From Rhodosporidiobolus odoratus (Eukaryota > Basidiomycota > Microbotryomycetes > Sporidiobolales > Sporidiobolaceae): a DNA stretch of 64,000 nt. A program made the position numbers and the translations under genes. The stretch spans positions 744,001 to 808,000 of the forward strand of contig JAOANU010000002.1 of the NCBI GenBank assembly GCA_034387635.1, written 5' to 3'. Below, one piece after another: positions 35,086 to 49,530 of the stretch. How positions within the stretch are numbered: the stretch's first letter is position 1; each line of letters begins with the position of its first letter. Below the pieces are notes generated by a model, which saw only the letters and a program-made list of their open reading frames with translations, was not told the DNA's origin and searched no databases.

Positions 35086-38000
35086 ATGCCTGCAAGGTCA
35101 AGGGACGAGGTCGGGCTGAACGGATCGACCTCAAGTGCAAAGAGGGGATTTCTTTCGCGGGCACTGTCGAGCAAGGCGACCGGGTCAAAGAAATCCCCGG
35201 ACGGACGAGGCATTTCAAGCGACGCACTCGCACTAGGATTACCTGGGAACTTGACCCGCCGCCTCTCCCTCGCTCCCTCCGTCGCCAGTGAACCTGCTGC
35301 TTCTTCCCCTTCTTCCCCTGGACGGCCGCCGACGTCTCGCTCTGCAAGCGCCTACTCCCCTCGACCCTCAGATTCTTCTACCTCACCCTCTGTGTCGACG
35401 TCAAACAGGCGCTTCTCGCTCTACGACCCCACCAACCCAATCTTTCCCTCTCCACCCCGGTCCCGAGAAGCCTCCGCCGCTTCTTCCCAGAACGGACATG
35501 CCCACTCTCTTCACTCTGCCGCTTCAACATCCTCTCTGCACCCTCTCGTCGTCGAGGATAGTCATTTCATGACAAGCCCAGTCTCGTCACCTCGCTCTCC
35601 CTCTCCCGCTCCCTTGTTTTCATACTCTCCCGCCCCTCCCTCACGCGTTTCCGCCCTTCCCAGCTCGTACAGTACTCCTGTACCCTCCACTTCCGCGTCA
35701 CCACCAGGGGAAGCTGCCAGAGATCCACTGGCGAGCGTCTTTTCCCTCGCTCCTCCGTCTCCTGGCGCATTCAGGACAAGCCAGATGGACGAGATGGTAG
35801 ATGGCATGCGGCGGGCGAGGTCGAGGTCGAGGGCGAGCAGCCGCAAGGGTAAGGAGCGAGCTCGGGAAGGCGAGTTCAAGCCGGAAGGGAGGAGGGACGA
35901 GGAAGAGCAAGAAGCGAGGAACAGGCGGAGAAGAGATCACACGAGGGAGAGTTCGACGATGTCTTCTGATCGAGGAGGAGCAGGAGGAGGAGTGAGCGAC
36001 AACCCTCGATCGAGGGAAACCAGCGCAGCCCTCTCCGACGCCTCTTTCGCCTCTATGACCGCCCTTCCACCTTCTTCCCACGCCAACATTCCAGATCCAA
36101 TAGACGAAGATGACCTCACAGGCGTGCCATCGCTGCTACGTCAGGAGCGGCTGAAAACGCTTCAGCGGCCTTGGATGGCGGGGCCCGCGGCGGGAGGAGC
36201 GAAGAGTATCGAGGAGATCGTTGGGCTGTATCGAGGGCAGTTGAGAGGGGCCGCAGCGGGAGCGGGGCGGTATGACGGAGGTGTGAATACAGTGAATAGC
36301 TCAAGAGGAACAGAAGAAGATTGGAAGGGAGGGGGTGAGCCGCCGCCGCTACCGCCGGATGTGGTGCAACCCGGAGGGGCGAGTAGAAGACCGCTGTTGC
36401 CGATACCCTCGGCCTCGCTCTCTCCTTCTAGATTTGGGAACGGTATCTCGCTCCTCCCGCCTTCACCACCTCTTCCATACGCTTCCTTCCCTTCTCCCCC
36501 TTCGTCGTCGACATCTCCTCCGCCGTCCTTCCATTTCTCCACGCCACCTCCATTCGTCGCTTCTAGCTCTCTACCTCCTACGCCGACTCGGATCAAGACT
36601 ATCGAGGAGATCATCGCCGAACATGCCGGGCCTTCTCTTCTTTCCCCGACCCGAACACCTTCCTCTTCCGCTCCACCTTCCACCACCGCCCCACTCTCAC
36701 CCTCGTCGGAGGCGAAACTTCTACGCGGTGGAACCGAGACCTCGCAACAGCAGCGAGACCGGGAGAACAGCGTTCAGTCGCTAAGCAGCGTCGGGACGGA
36801 GAGCAGCCTTGACTCGCTAAATCGGGAACTGCGGTCTTCAGCAAGGGCACAGAGTCACAATGGCTCTTACCAGCCGAATGGTACCGGAGAAGTGGACGAA
36901 GCCACTACCCCTCGAACATTGCAGCACGCCCGAAGCTTTTCCTCCCGCCCTCCACCCTCTCCCTCTGCCGCTTCTAGCAACGGTGCCTTTATCCCCGCTG
37001 CCGATGCTCTCCTACCCGACGACGACAATCGCTCTTTCCACTCCTTCGTTTCAAGCGCGGGTCCCTCGACTCCTCGCGTTTCTTCCCCCAAGCCCCTTTA
37101 CGAACCCGACTCCCTCGCCGCCGAAACTCAACTTGCCCATCTGCTCAAGTCCCCTCGTCTTACCCGACTCGTCAGCCTCAAGAGCGGTCTCACTGTCTCT
37201 CTCGCCGACGTCGGCGCAGCGGATGGTCATCCAGTTCTGGTCTTTCTGGGGCTGGGCAGCGTGCGCTACCTCATCGCCTTGTACGACGAGATCGCTGCCA
37301 CCTTTAATTTGCGTCTGATCTGCTTCGACCGCTGGGGCCTGGGTCGAACCAGTGACGTCCCCGACTCTCAACGAGGCTTCGTCGAATGGAGCGAGATCGT
37401 CGAAGAACTCGTCTCCCCCTCACATCTCGACCTTACCTCCTTCTCCGTCCTCGCTCATTCCGCCGGCGCACCCTACGCCGCCGCCTCTGCCGTCCGCCCC
37501 CACCTTCTCGACAAGATCCACGGTTCGCTCCACCTCCTCGCACCCTGGGTCAGTACCTCTGCCGATTCCTTGGCGGGCATGTACAAGTACCTCAAGTATG
37601 TTCCGAGTGGGGTGTTGAAGACGGCTCAGGCTGCGGAGTGGAAGATGCAGGCTTGGAGGTTGGGGAAACCGCCTCAGATCGTTCATGCTGCGGTTGGGTA
37701 TGATGCTAAAGTGGGAAGAATGGTGGGCGAGGGAGAGGCAGCGGGGGAGAGTGAAGAGATGGGAGATAGAGCGGGAGCGGGAGCGCGATCGGGGAGCTGG
37801 TCGCCCTCATTGGAGATGGGCTCGCCTGTTACGAAGGCTGGAAGGACTTTCTCCTCGGCTTCTTCGGTTGCTGGAGCGGGGGCGGCCAAGGTAGCGGAAC
37901 TGTATGGGGCGGATGCGGGAGTGCTGATTGCTGGATCAGCGAATGCGGCGGGGACGAGGAAAGCGAGTGTGGGAGGCTGGAAACTCCTGGGTGGAGGGAG

Positions 38001-38993
38001 GAGAACGGAGAGAAGCCCGACTGTCCCGGGCTGCGAGGACGGCGGGAGTCCCCTTCGACCCACGAGCATGTTGTTAAAGCGCTCTTCCTCCTATACCTCA
38101 TCTCCTGGCACAACACCTCCGCCCTCGACCTCGACCTGCGAAACTGCAGCCGCGTCGTCCCGCGCCCTCTCGCCAAACGATCTGCCCACTCCGGTATCGA
38201 AGCGGTCTTCTGTCTTCTCCACCGCTTCTACCGGCTCTCCCTCTCCTGCCCCTCGCACCCGGACCATCTCCCACTCATCCATCTCCTCCGTGCTTAACCG
38301 CAATGCACGCCCTCCCACTCCAGTTAATACCGGTATCGCCTTCTCCGGTCCAAGCCCACTCCTTTCGCCTTCCTCCCCTCTCGCCTCTTCCACTGCTTCC
38401 CTCCCTCGCTGCAGTTCCCCTAGCCCTGCTCCAGCTTCTGCCTCCTCAATTGCCCCCGCCGCCTTGATCGACGGGCTCCTCCGCGCCTCTCACGCCGAAT
38501 CCCTCCGAGGCGGTACCTCGGACCTACTAGTCCTCCTCGAGCGTACCTCGTCTTCTTCCAACTCAACATCTAGCACCAACAGCAAGAAAAGTCAAGGCCC
38601 CGGACTCGGGTTCGAATATCGAGATTTGCAGAGTTCGCTCAAAGTCTGGTATGGAGACAGGGACGATCGGATTAGTCTTGGGAGTATTCGGTGGTTGGAG
38701 AAGGAGGTCAAGGAGAGGGGGAAGAAGGGGGTCTGTGAGGTCAAGGTGGTGGAAGGGGCGGATCATGGGTTGATGGCTAGTGAGTCTCCGCCAAGTTCTC
38801 CTCCCTTTTCCTCACCTTGCGGCTTGACGCCGTGGCGCTAGATGTGCTGTGTGCTCGTACTGACGGCTTTTCTCTTCACCACGCAGATGGACGAGTCATG
38901 TTCGAAGTCCTCGAATCCATCGCCTCCGAATGGAACAACCCGCCTGATCCGTCATCCCCCAACCCAGCCACTACGTCATTCCGTCACAGATAA
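35086..38993 (+). CDS. Large protein with a split alpha/beta-hydrolase domain (about 1266 residues)
   Basis: One exon of 3694 bases (35086-38779) plus a short one (38887-38993), joined as ATGGCTA|GTGAGT...CAG|ATGGACGA, gives 1266 residues. Residues 1 to about 680 are Ser/Pro-rich and disordered, with two short repeats that look like linear motifs (KSIEEIVGLYRGQL and IKTIEEIIAEHAGPSL). From about 685 an alpha/beta-hydrolase fold begins: GLTVSLADVGAADGHPVLVF, RLICFDRWGLGRTSDVP and the nucleophile elbow VLAHSAGAPYA with Ser792. After YLKYVPSGVLKTAQAAEWKM the fold breaks off for about 300 low-complexity residues (about 874-1173). It resumes with SSLKVWYGDRDDRIS (acid at Asp1191 or Asp1193) and VVEGADHGLMA (His1227). 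The elbow reads Ala-His-Ser-Ala-Gly, lacking the first Gly of the usual motif. Possible lipase or esterase; substrate unknown. Confidence 0.85.
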
Positions 38994-39485
38994 TCTCGCC
39001 GTCGGTTGCCTTGCGCTTATCAATCTTGCGAATGCATCTTCTTCCGCTTCCCCACATCACTCTCGTCTTTTCGCTCTTTTCTCTGATTCACACTAGTAAT
39101 CCGTAGTCTGATATTTCCGATTCCTTCACTCTCTTGCTCTCTCTCTAGCCGCGAGCAAGCACCTTGTTGTTGTGGGCCTTCTCCAGACTGGGTTCCGACA
39201 GCGGAAAGCATGAGATGCTTTCCCTGCTCGCATGGTCGCCCAAGTCTTTTAGGACACTAAACTCTGCTCCGTGCCTCAAACCTCTCGGTCCTCTCGAGTC
39301 ACACGGGATCGTACAAAACGAGGCAACCACTGAGCATCGGCAGAACAAGCGGTAAAAGAAGAACGCGAAACGAGCGAGAGAAGGTCTGTGACTATGCGGT
39401 TCTATGCTAGGCGTGAGAACAGATGAGTTGCCAGTGTCTCATCAGAGAGAGGGAGAGGAAGGCAGGTGTAAGGGCGAGAGGGGCA
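38994..39485. other. Convergent intergenic region
   Basis: 492 bases between two stop codons facing each other. A run of CTCT near 39126-39146. Nothing else recognisable. Confidence 0.45.
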
Positions 39486-41263
39486 TCAGACAAAGACTGT
39501 CGAGGCGAGGAGAATCGCAAAAATCGCGACGACGTTCGACACCTCGTTGCTACCCGCCTCGGAGGGTGTCGAAGCGGACGAGGTTACCTGAGATGCTTCC
39601 TCGGAACTGGAAGGCGTGCTAGATGAATTTTCAGTCGAAGATGTCGCCGGTGACGGGTCTGGCTTGGCTAAGGTGTGCGGTCCAGCGCCGATTTGCACTG
39701 TCGAGTCTGCGGTCTCGTCTCGGAGAGCGTTGAGGTACCAAGGCTCGCCAAATAGGTCGGGGATGCAGCTGCGACACAAATGGCAAGAGGTGCCCGTGTC
39801 AGGGAGGCAAGCTGGCGGAAAAGGAGAGAGAAAGGAGAGAGAAAACACACCCCGCGGTCCACCCTTGCCTAGCGATGTTTGCGAACGTCTGAATAAAGCC
39901 TTGCACAGTGTACGTGCTGAGTTCGTGCTGCAGCCCTAGAACTCCGGGTGATTTGTTCCCATTTTGCCAGCTTTCGAGTTCCAAGATGAGGTCGGAAAAG
40001 GATGAAGGACCTTCACCGCCGCAAGACCTGCTCATACCGCAGACACAGCGCCGAATCAGAAAAAAGGCTGTGTAGGCAGGAGCGGGGAAGGACGAAAAGA
40101 AGACGCTTACGTCCCTCCCGAGGGCGTCAAGCACCAATCATCCGAGTCCTGATCCCAGGCGACGAGGGTCAGACCAAACACTTCTTCCGCGATCGCTCGC
40201 ACGCGATTGTCAGCGTCGCCCTGCGTGTGATTGGGGCGGGACGAAATGAAGGAAACGGAGTTGAGAAGGTTAGCGAATTGAGCAGCGGTGGGGACGAGCA
40301 AAGCGGCACAAGTAGGGCGGACGCCAGTACTTCGGTATGTAGCCACCACTGTAGTCGCGGATGATCTGAATGGTCCAACCTAGCTCGCCGAGAATGGCGG
40401 TATCGCTCAAAGTCGTCATCTGTTCAGCCGCGCAACAAGCATCAGCGCGTGCACGAGTACCTACGCGGCTTGTGAACGCGAGGTAGATTCAATTGCGCTC
40501 TGAGGGTGGAAGAACGAACCTGAGGATGCGACCACGTGTGTACAGCGAGATGGCCGCCAGTCTCGAGAACTTGGCGGAAATTTCAGGGTTGTTCAGGATG
40601 TTGGACCCGATCAGGAAGTGGGTGGCCGTCTGATTCTGTTGCTGAAGGAAGGAGTACAGAGGCGGCGATGTGGGAAGCGGCTGCAGGCGAGATAATGACG
40701 TTAGGAAAATCGCATCGCTGGCAAAGATCGAGACGCAGGCTTACCCCATCGTCGAAGGAAACGCCGTAGCTTCCGTTGGGAGCCTGGAAGATGTCGGTGT
40801 CGCCGAAGCAGCCGGATACTGTACGATCGACGCAGAAGACGGGTCAGCTCGACGGAGGGCAAGCCATGCTTTGCACGAGGAAAACGCACGAGACCAGCTG
40901 CACACGCCATTCGCTGTTGGGTCAACTCCACTTGTGTAGTAGAGACTACCGGTCCCGCTAAGCCGGGCAGGAGCGAAAGCAGGTATCTTGCCCGCCGACC
41001 GCGCTGATTGATAGGTCTGTACCCATTCATCCTCTGTTGCCCAGGCCAGACAGAGTCAGCGCATAGAGACCGCTATCCGCCCGGTAGGGAGCACACTTGG
41101 AGTAGGTCCGACGGTTTCTGGTGCAGGGTAGCCTATAGAGATAAGGGTAAATGGGCGAGCGGAGTTGGCAAAGAAGGAAAAGATCCGCACCATCGCCTTG
41201 ACGGGTGAAGAGCGGCGCCGCCCCGACGCTCAAGCCCAGAACTAGCACAGAAATCGCTCGCAT
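39486..41263 (-). CDS. Chitin deacetylase, carbohydrate esterase family 4, probable GPI-anchored (copy 2)
   Basis: Paralog of the gene at 22921-24797. The ATG at 41263 opens a signal peptide ([19 protein letters not shown]). Exons in order give [49 protein letters not shown] (catalytic and metal Asp pair at about 40765), [13 protein letters not shown] (His-x4-His at about 40540), [49 protein letters not shown] and [10 protein letters not shown]. Next come [20 protein letters not shown] and [14 protein letters not shown] short Ser/Thr/Glu-rich spacer and a hydrophobic tail ([16 protein letters not shown]) suit GPI attachment. About nine introns, several at the same places as in copy 1. The spacer is shorter and more acidic than in copy 1, so the wall position may differ; this is inference. 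Confidence 0.95.
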
Positions 41264-41996
41264 GGCGGACAGAGCAAGACTAAGGCAGGAGAGAAGAGCG
41301 AGCAACCCCAAGATCGACTAAGAGGTACCCCTGGTCATCTACTGCGGGGTCAGCAGCGGCTTACTCCCTGCCTTCAGCGGGAGAGTCATGGCAGCAGGAG
41401 ACTTGACGGGGACAGCGCGCCGAGGTCAGGCTTACCAGCATGGTGAAAACCGCGAGAACCGCTGGATAAAGAAAAGAGCGGCGGTGCGATGTTCAGCGGG
41501 GCATCGCCGCCATCTAGACCTTGATCGTCTACGCGAAGGTTACGAGCGAGTCTGTGCGTCGAATGTGGGCGTCGGTGCAGGAATCTGCGTCGTCTCGAAG
41601 TGAGAAAGGTTTGATCAGTGCGACAAAGCGGACGCAGCGTATCGAAGCTATCTCGGCCTGGATCTTCCATGCTTGTGGCAGCGAGGATTTGTGTTGCTCT
41701 CACCTGGTAGCTGAAGCCTCACTAAGGTCCTTAGCGAGCGTCGGGGACGAGATCGAGTGCGAGAGAAATCAAACGCAGTTTTTCTCATCGTGTCTCTCCC
41801 CCAGGTTTCTGATCTCGTAACTGGACAGGTCGCGCAGCCTTGTAGCCAATCAAGAGCGAGCTAATTCCCGAAATCTGGGCGGACAGATCTGCTTCGAGCT
41901 CCTCTCTTGTTTAGTCTACTACGCTTCTTCACCTTGTAAATCAGATCTCTCCTGTCCACTTTCGAAAGACCTGAGCAGCACCGCCCACAGCCGACC
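41264..41996. promoter_or_regulatory. Divergent promoter region, chitin deacetylase 2 / iron transporter
   Basis: 733 bases between two diverging starts, the longest promoter gap in the window. Open frames inside it show no family similarity. I looked for the GATA-type element used by fungal iron regulators (ATCWGATAA) and saw only the near match ATCAGATCT at 41940. I saw no poly-dA/dT. Confidence 0.45.
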
Positions 41997-43528
41997 ATGT
42001 CTTTCGCTCGCGAGCCCGTCGCCGACAACACTCCTCATGGCGCAGTCGCGTTACCTCCTCGCCAGAAGCCTACAGAGGCTGCCGCCCCCGTCTGGTCGCT
42101 TGAAGCGGGTCCGGCTACCACTGCAGATGTCCCTCTTGGTGCGTCAGCCTGTCCCTGTTCCGATCGAGCCGCTGCTGGCGGAACGACCTATACTGACGCC
42201 TTCCCACCTCGCAACTCGCAACCGCCTTGTCTCGTCCGGTACCACCCTTGCGCCTCTCCCTCTTTCCCGTCTACCATATCTGCTCGACCGCGCCCTCTCG
42301 CAATCACCTCCCGTCCTCCTCCTACGATGCCGACCGCTTACGACTCGGGATCCTCCTCTCGTATTCGGTTTTGGCAGCCGCCAAGTGCGACTTGCACCAG
42401 CGAGAACGGACGGTCTGCTGCAGGGAACTCAAGGGAGAAGACGAAAGGTCGTTGATTGACCCGGATATTGTGCGCGATGTGATCATTGGTTTGGCGGATG
42501 GTGCGTCTTCTTCTCTGCGCAGTCCCTACAGCCTTTGATTGCACTCTCGAATGCCTGCCGAAGGCTGAGTTGACCCTGTCTATTCTGCAGGCTTGACTGT
42601 CCCCTTCGCCTTGACTGCCGGTCTCTCCTCCCTCGGCTCTTCCCGTCTCGTCTACACTGCCGGCGTTGCAGAGCTGGTATCTGGCGCTCTCTCGATGGGC
42701 GTAGGAGGCTACCTCTCCGCACAAGCTGAGCGCGATCACTACCGCTACTTACGCAAAAACACTCGGGTTCGTTTCAAACTCGTTGTCCCAAATACCCTGT
42801 ACGAGCTAACCTTTTTTTTTTTATTTTTGGCAGGAACGAGTAATGCGCTCTTGCGCAGGCGAGATGGAGCGAGAAGTCAGCGCCGTCCTTTCTCCTCTTG
42901 GCGTAGAGGACTCGATCTCTCGCCGTGTAGCTGGCGCCCTTCTCTCCGTTGAAGCCTCTCTCCCGCCTCCCTCGGCTCCTCCCTCAATCCTCCGCCAATG
43001 CCTGAATGCTGTCTCTCGCCGACCCCGATTCTCCAACCTCCCTTCTTCATCCGATCCCGAACGCGCACGCCTCCTGCCCACCACGATTGCAAAAGAAGCG
43101 GCAGAAGACGAAGACGACAAGGGTCTTACCGCATTCCTGCTCAAGTTCGGCGAAGGACTCGAAGAGACCACCGACGCACGGCTGTTCATCTCCGCAATCA
43201 CCATTGGCGCATCGTACTTCCTCGGCGGATTGGTCCCCCTCTTACCGTACTTTTTCATCCCTCTCGCTGGCGACGCCCTGTGGATCTCCGTGGCGATCAC
43301 GACGGTTGTGCTTCTCATCTTTGGCGCGTTCAAGACGTACTTCACTGGTGCAGCGATCGGTGTCAGCGGGTGGGTCTCTGTCTTTTCTGCAGCTCAGCTT
43401 GGAAGTCGTACTCACACTGGTCGTTCCGCAGATACACATACGGCTCCGTCTCAACCCTCCTCGTCGGTGGTGCGGCAGCCGCCGCTTCCTTCGGTATCGT
43501 CCGCGCCCTCGAAGGTCAAGGGCTGTAG
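41997..43528 (+). CDS. CCC1: Vacuolar iron/manganese transporter, CCC1/VIT family
   Basis: Moves ferrous iron or Mn into the vacuole in exchange for protons. Exons 41997-42138, 42378-42500, 42591-42766, 42834-43369 and 43432-43528 keep frame and give 357 residues. The family core begins LIDPDIVRDVIIGLADGLTV and continues PFALTAGLSSLGSSRLVYTA, ELVSGALSMGVGGYLSAQAE (helix 2 with the Ser-Met-Gly-Gly pattern) and RDHYRYLRKNTRERVMRSCA (start of the cytosolic metal-binding helix domain). A Glu-rich segment follows (FGEGLEETTDARLFISAITI). Three C-terminal helices are GASYFLGGLVPLLPYFFIPL, ISVAITTVVLLIFGAFKTYF and YGSVSTLLVGGAAAAASFGI. The loop after helix 2 is longer than in plant VIT1. The first intron of 239 bases is the weakest boundary; a small extra exon could lie inside it. 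Confidence 0.93.
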
Positions 43529-43779
43529 AGCTGTGCGCGACGACCGGAGCATGTGGTCCCTGTTCGATGTGCGGCAGTGCGCTCATGTCGCCTCATTCAC
43601 CCTGTCTCTCCTGTCGAGCATGTAGATCAGTCTCAGAACTCATAATCCATCTAGTTTTCCTTCTTTTCCTACAATTTGCCTTGCTTTGCCGCTTTGGATG
43701 CTCGCCTCGCGTCACAAGGGAAGAGTACAACACACTGCTTCTATTCCTGTTCCTCGTATGCCAACCACAGTTCTACCCC
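43529..43779. other. Short convergent intergenic region
   Basis: 251 bases of presumed 3' untranslated sequence between the CCC1 and RIX7 stops. Confidence 0.4.
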
Positions 43780-46712
<2,933 letters not shown>

Positions 46713-46879
46713 CGTGTTCGACAGTGACTAGTTGAGTCTGTCTAGATCAACAAACCAAAGTCAAGCTCGACTTCTCTCATCTCGCACAACTCTCGCTCCC
46801 TCTCCTCCTCTTCCAAGACTCACTCTAGGTAGTCACTGGCTGGATACTCATAATCACAGTACTGCAGTAACCCTTCACC
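46713..46879. promoter_or_regulatory. Short shared promoter, RIX7 / NUG1-type gene
   Basis: Only 167 bases separate the two diverging start codons, so both genes must share this promoter space. The right half is pyrimidine-rich. Yeast-type ribosome-biogenesis elements (PAC, RRPE) are not seen. Confidence 0.65.
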
Positions 46880-49322
46880 ATGGTCAAGATCCGAAAGAGT
46901 ACGCCCCTTCCCTTCCCTCCGCACCGCCTCCACCTCGTCTCCTTCCTCACACTCATCATTCCTGCAGAAACCAGCAAGCGTACCACCACTCGCCTCCGTG
47001 AAAAGGTCAAGCACAAGGTCTCGGAAGCCAAGAAAAAGTCAAAAAAGGCCGCCAAGAAGGACGTGACCTGGAAGAGCAGTACGTCCAGCTCCTTCACACG
47101 GTTCTGTTCGTAACCGCCTAACCTGCCTACTCTGTTTAGACAAGCCCAAGGACATCGGCATCCCCAACAGCTTCCCGTACAAGGACCAGCTACTCGCCGA
47201 GGCTCAGGCGGAAAAGGCCAGGGTACGCCTCGTCTCCTGCCTCTTGCTGTACCTCCGCGGTGCTCACTCCCCTTCCTCCCACCTTCCAGGTCGAAGAGGA
47301 AAAGGCTGCTCGCCGCGAAGCTGCCAAGGCTGGCACCTCCGCCACCCTCGCCTCGACTGCCGCTCTCGCCGCTGCCCTTGCCGCCGACTCTGCCATGCAA
47401 GAGGACCTAATGGACGAGGACGACGACGACGGCAGCGAGAAGCTCGTTCAGGACCCTTCGCTCAAGCTGCACGCCAAGAGTCTGAGGAAGGTGCTCGAGA
47501 TGAGCGATGTCGTTGTCGAGGTTCTCGATGCGAGGGACCCGGTCGGAACGCGGTGCAGGGCTGTTGAGAGGGAAATGAAGACCCTCGACGGAGGCAGGAA
47601 GAAGCTTGTCCTGGTGTTGAACAAGATTGGTGTGTTCGCCTTTTCTTCATTCTCTGCGTGACCTTCTCATCCATACTTCCCGGCAGATCTCGTCCCGCCT
47701 CAGGTGGTTCAGGCATGGCTCGAGCACCTCCGCCTTCAAGCCCCTACCATTCCCTTCAAGTCCTCCACCCAACAGCAGCGCAACCACCTCTCTGCCTCCT
47801 CCGCCGCCACCCCCCAATCCGCCTCTGGGTCCTCCACCAAGCCCCTGATGGAACTCATCAAGGGTTTCCGCCTCCAATCTTCTTCTTCTTCGTCTGGTCC
47901 TTCTTCTGCCTCCACCTCGGCCGGCGAACCTTCCGGCAAAGCCGTCAAGACCTCCCTGACGATCGGTCTCGTCGGTCACCCAAACGTGGGCAAGTCGTCG
48001 TTGATCAACACGCTCAAGCGATCCAAGGCTTGCTCGGTCGCTCCGACCCCTGGGTGGACGAAGGAAGTTCAGGAGGTCGTGTTGGAGAAGGGTATCAGGG
48101 TGTTGGATTGCCCTGGTGTGGTCGTTGAGCAGCGTGGAGAAGTCGAGGGTGCCTTGAAGGGGATGATGAAGGCTGAGGAGGTCAACGACCCGAAAGCACC
48201 GGGTGGGTCTTAGTTCCTTTCTCCCTCTGCGCACCTCACATTCGCTAACCGGAGCCAACACCTCACACAGTCGAGGCCATCCTCGCCCGCTGCAAACGCG
48301 AGCACCTTCAAATGCTCTACAACATCGCCTACTTTGACTCTGTCACCTCTTTCCTGCTCGAAGTCGCGCGCGCCAAGGGCCGCCTCCGCAAGGGCGGTGT
48401 CCCCGATCTGGACGGTACCGCCCGGTCCATCCTCCGGGATTGGGTCGCCGGTCGAATTCCCTACTACACCTCACCTCCGACGAAGGAAGCGACCGCTCAG
48501 TTGAAACAACAAGTCTCGACAGAAGCGCAACAAGTTGGGACGGTTTCCGATTCAGACCTCGGCGGATCGACGCTTTTGAGTGGGTTTTCGGCTCCGGCGA
48601 TCGATTTGGTTGCTTTGTTTGGAGAGGCGGACGCGGTGGCGTTTGAGGCGGATGGGGCGGGAGCTGCGTTGGTGGGTAAGAAGGCGGTTAGGTTGCAGGA
48701 TGGGGCTATGGGGGTTGAGAGCGAGGAGGCTGATGTAGGGTGGGCGGCACCGGAAGAAGAAGAGGAGCAGGAGGTCGAGATGGTCGAGGATGATGAGCTC
48801 GGTTTGGATGACCTTCTCGAGGAGGAAGAGGAGGAGGACGACGATGACGAAGAGATGGAGGAAGACGAACCGACCCCCGCTCCGGTTCCCGTCAAAGCGG
48901 GGAAGAAACGCGGCGCCGCGGCCGTTTCTTCGCGTAGCGATATCGTTTCCGTCGCGCCTCCGGCCAAAAAAGGTCGACAAGCCAAGTCGGTTTCCTTCTC
49001 GTCGACGCCGCTCGGTCCGACAGGTTCCACCTCGTCTGCCTCTGTTCCCACTTCGACCACTTCTCAGACTCGTCAAATCACTGAAGATGCGGGGGATGTA
49101 GGACTCAACAAGAAGGCCAAGAAGGACGCCAAGAAGAATAAGAAGAAGGCGGCGAAACGGGAATTGGCGTTCAAGGAGGAGGTGGGTCAGGCGACTAGGG
49201 AATTCGGACCGGATGTTGAATTGCCTAGTAAGCCTCAACCGGCCAAGACGGTCAAGGCTGGTAAAGGGGGAGCGCCTCAGCAGGCTTACTCGTTTGATGA
49301 GTTTTTCCAGGGGGCCAAGTAG
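46880..49322 (+). CDS. NUG1: Nucleolar circularly permuted GTPase, NUG1/GRN1 (nucleostemin family)
   Basis: GTPase of pre-60S ribosome assembly and export. The ATG at 46880 starts MVKIRK, with an intron after the sixth codon. The basic N-terminus (KRTTTRLREKVKHKVSEAKK) is the family's nucleolar and pre-60S binding region. The order of the GTPase motifs shows circular permutation: VVEVLDARDPVGTRC (G5-like), VLVLNKIDLVPPQVV (G4, split by an intron after ATTG), then GHPNVGKSSLINTLKR (G1), APTPGWTKEVQEV (G2) and LDCPGVV (G3). After an intron at about 48204-48270 come VEAILARCKREHLQMLYNIA and ILRDWVAGRIPYYTSPP, typical of this family. The C-terminal third is acidic (LLEEEEEEDDDDEEMEEDE) and then basic (KKAKKDAKKNKKKAAKRE). 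NUG1 and GNL3 are hard to separate by eye; both belong here. Confidence 0.94.
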
Positions 49323-49530
49323 TAGTAGGGTTGGGTTGGGTTCAACTCGTTCTCTCTCTCTCTTTGCTTTCCCGGCTTCTCTAGGGTGCAACCGGTGTAG
49401 ACCAGTCTTTCGCACCTTGTGGGCTGGGGCATCAGGTCTCTGCCAGAGAAGGAGAAAGACCCAATCGCGACGCACAGTCAGAAAAAAACAGGCTTCCAAC
49501 TTTGTGTACATTCCTACAATAGCGCTCGGT
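49323..49530. other. Short convergent intergenic region
   Basis: 208 bases between two stops, with a GTTGGG repeat and a CT run. Presumed 3' untranslated sequence. Confidence 0.4.

Noticed and set aside
41264..41996. Iron-regulator GATA element upstream of CCC1
   Set aside because: Only ATCAGATCT is present; the needed GATAA core is missing.
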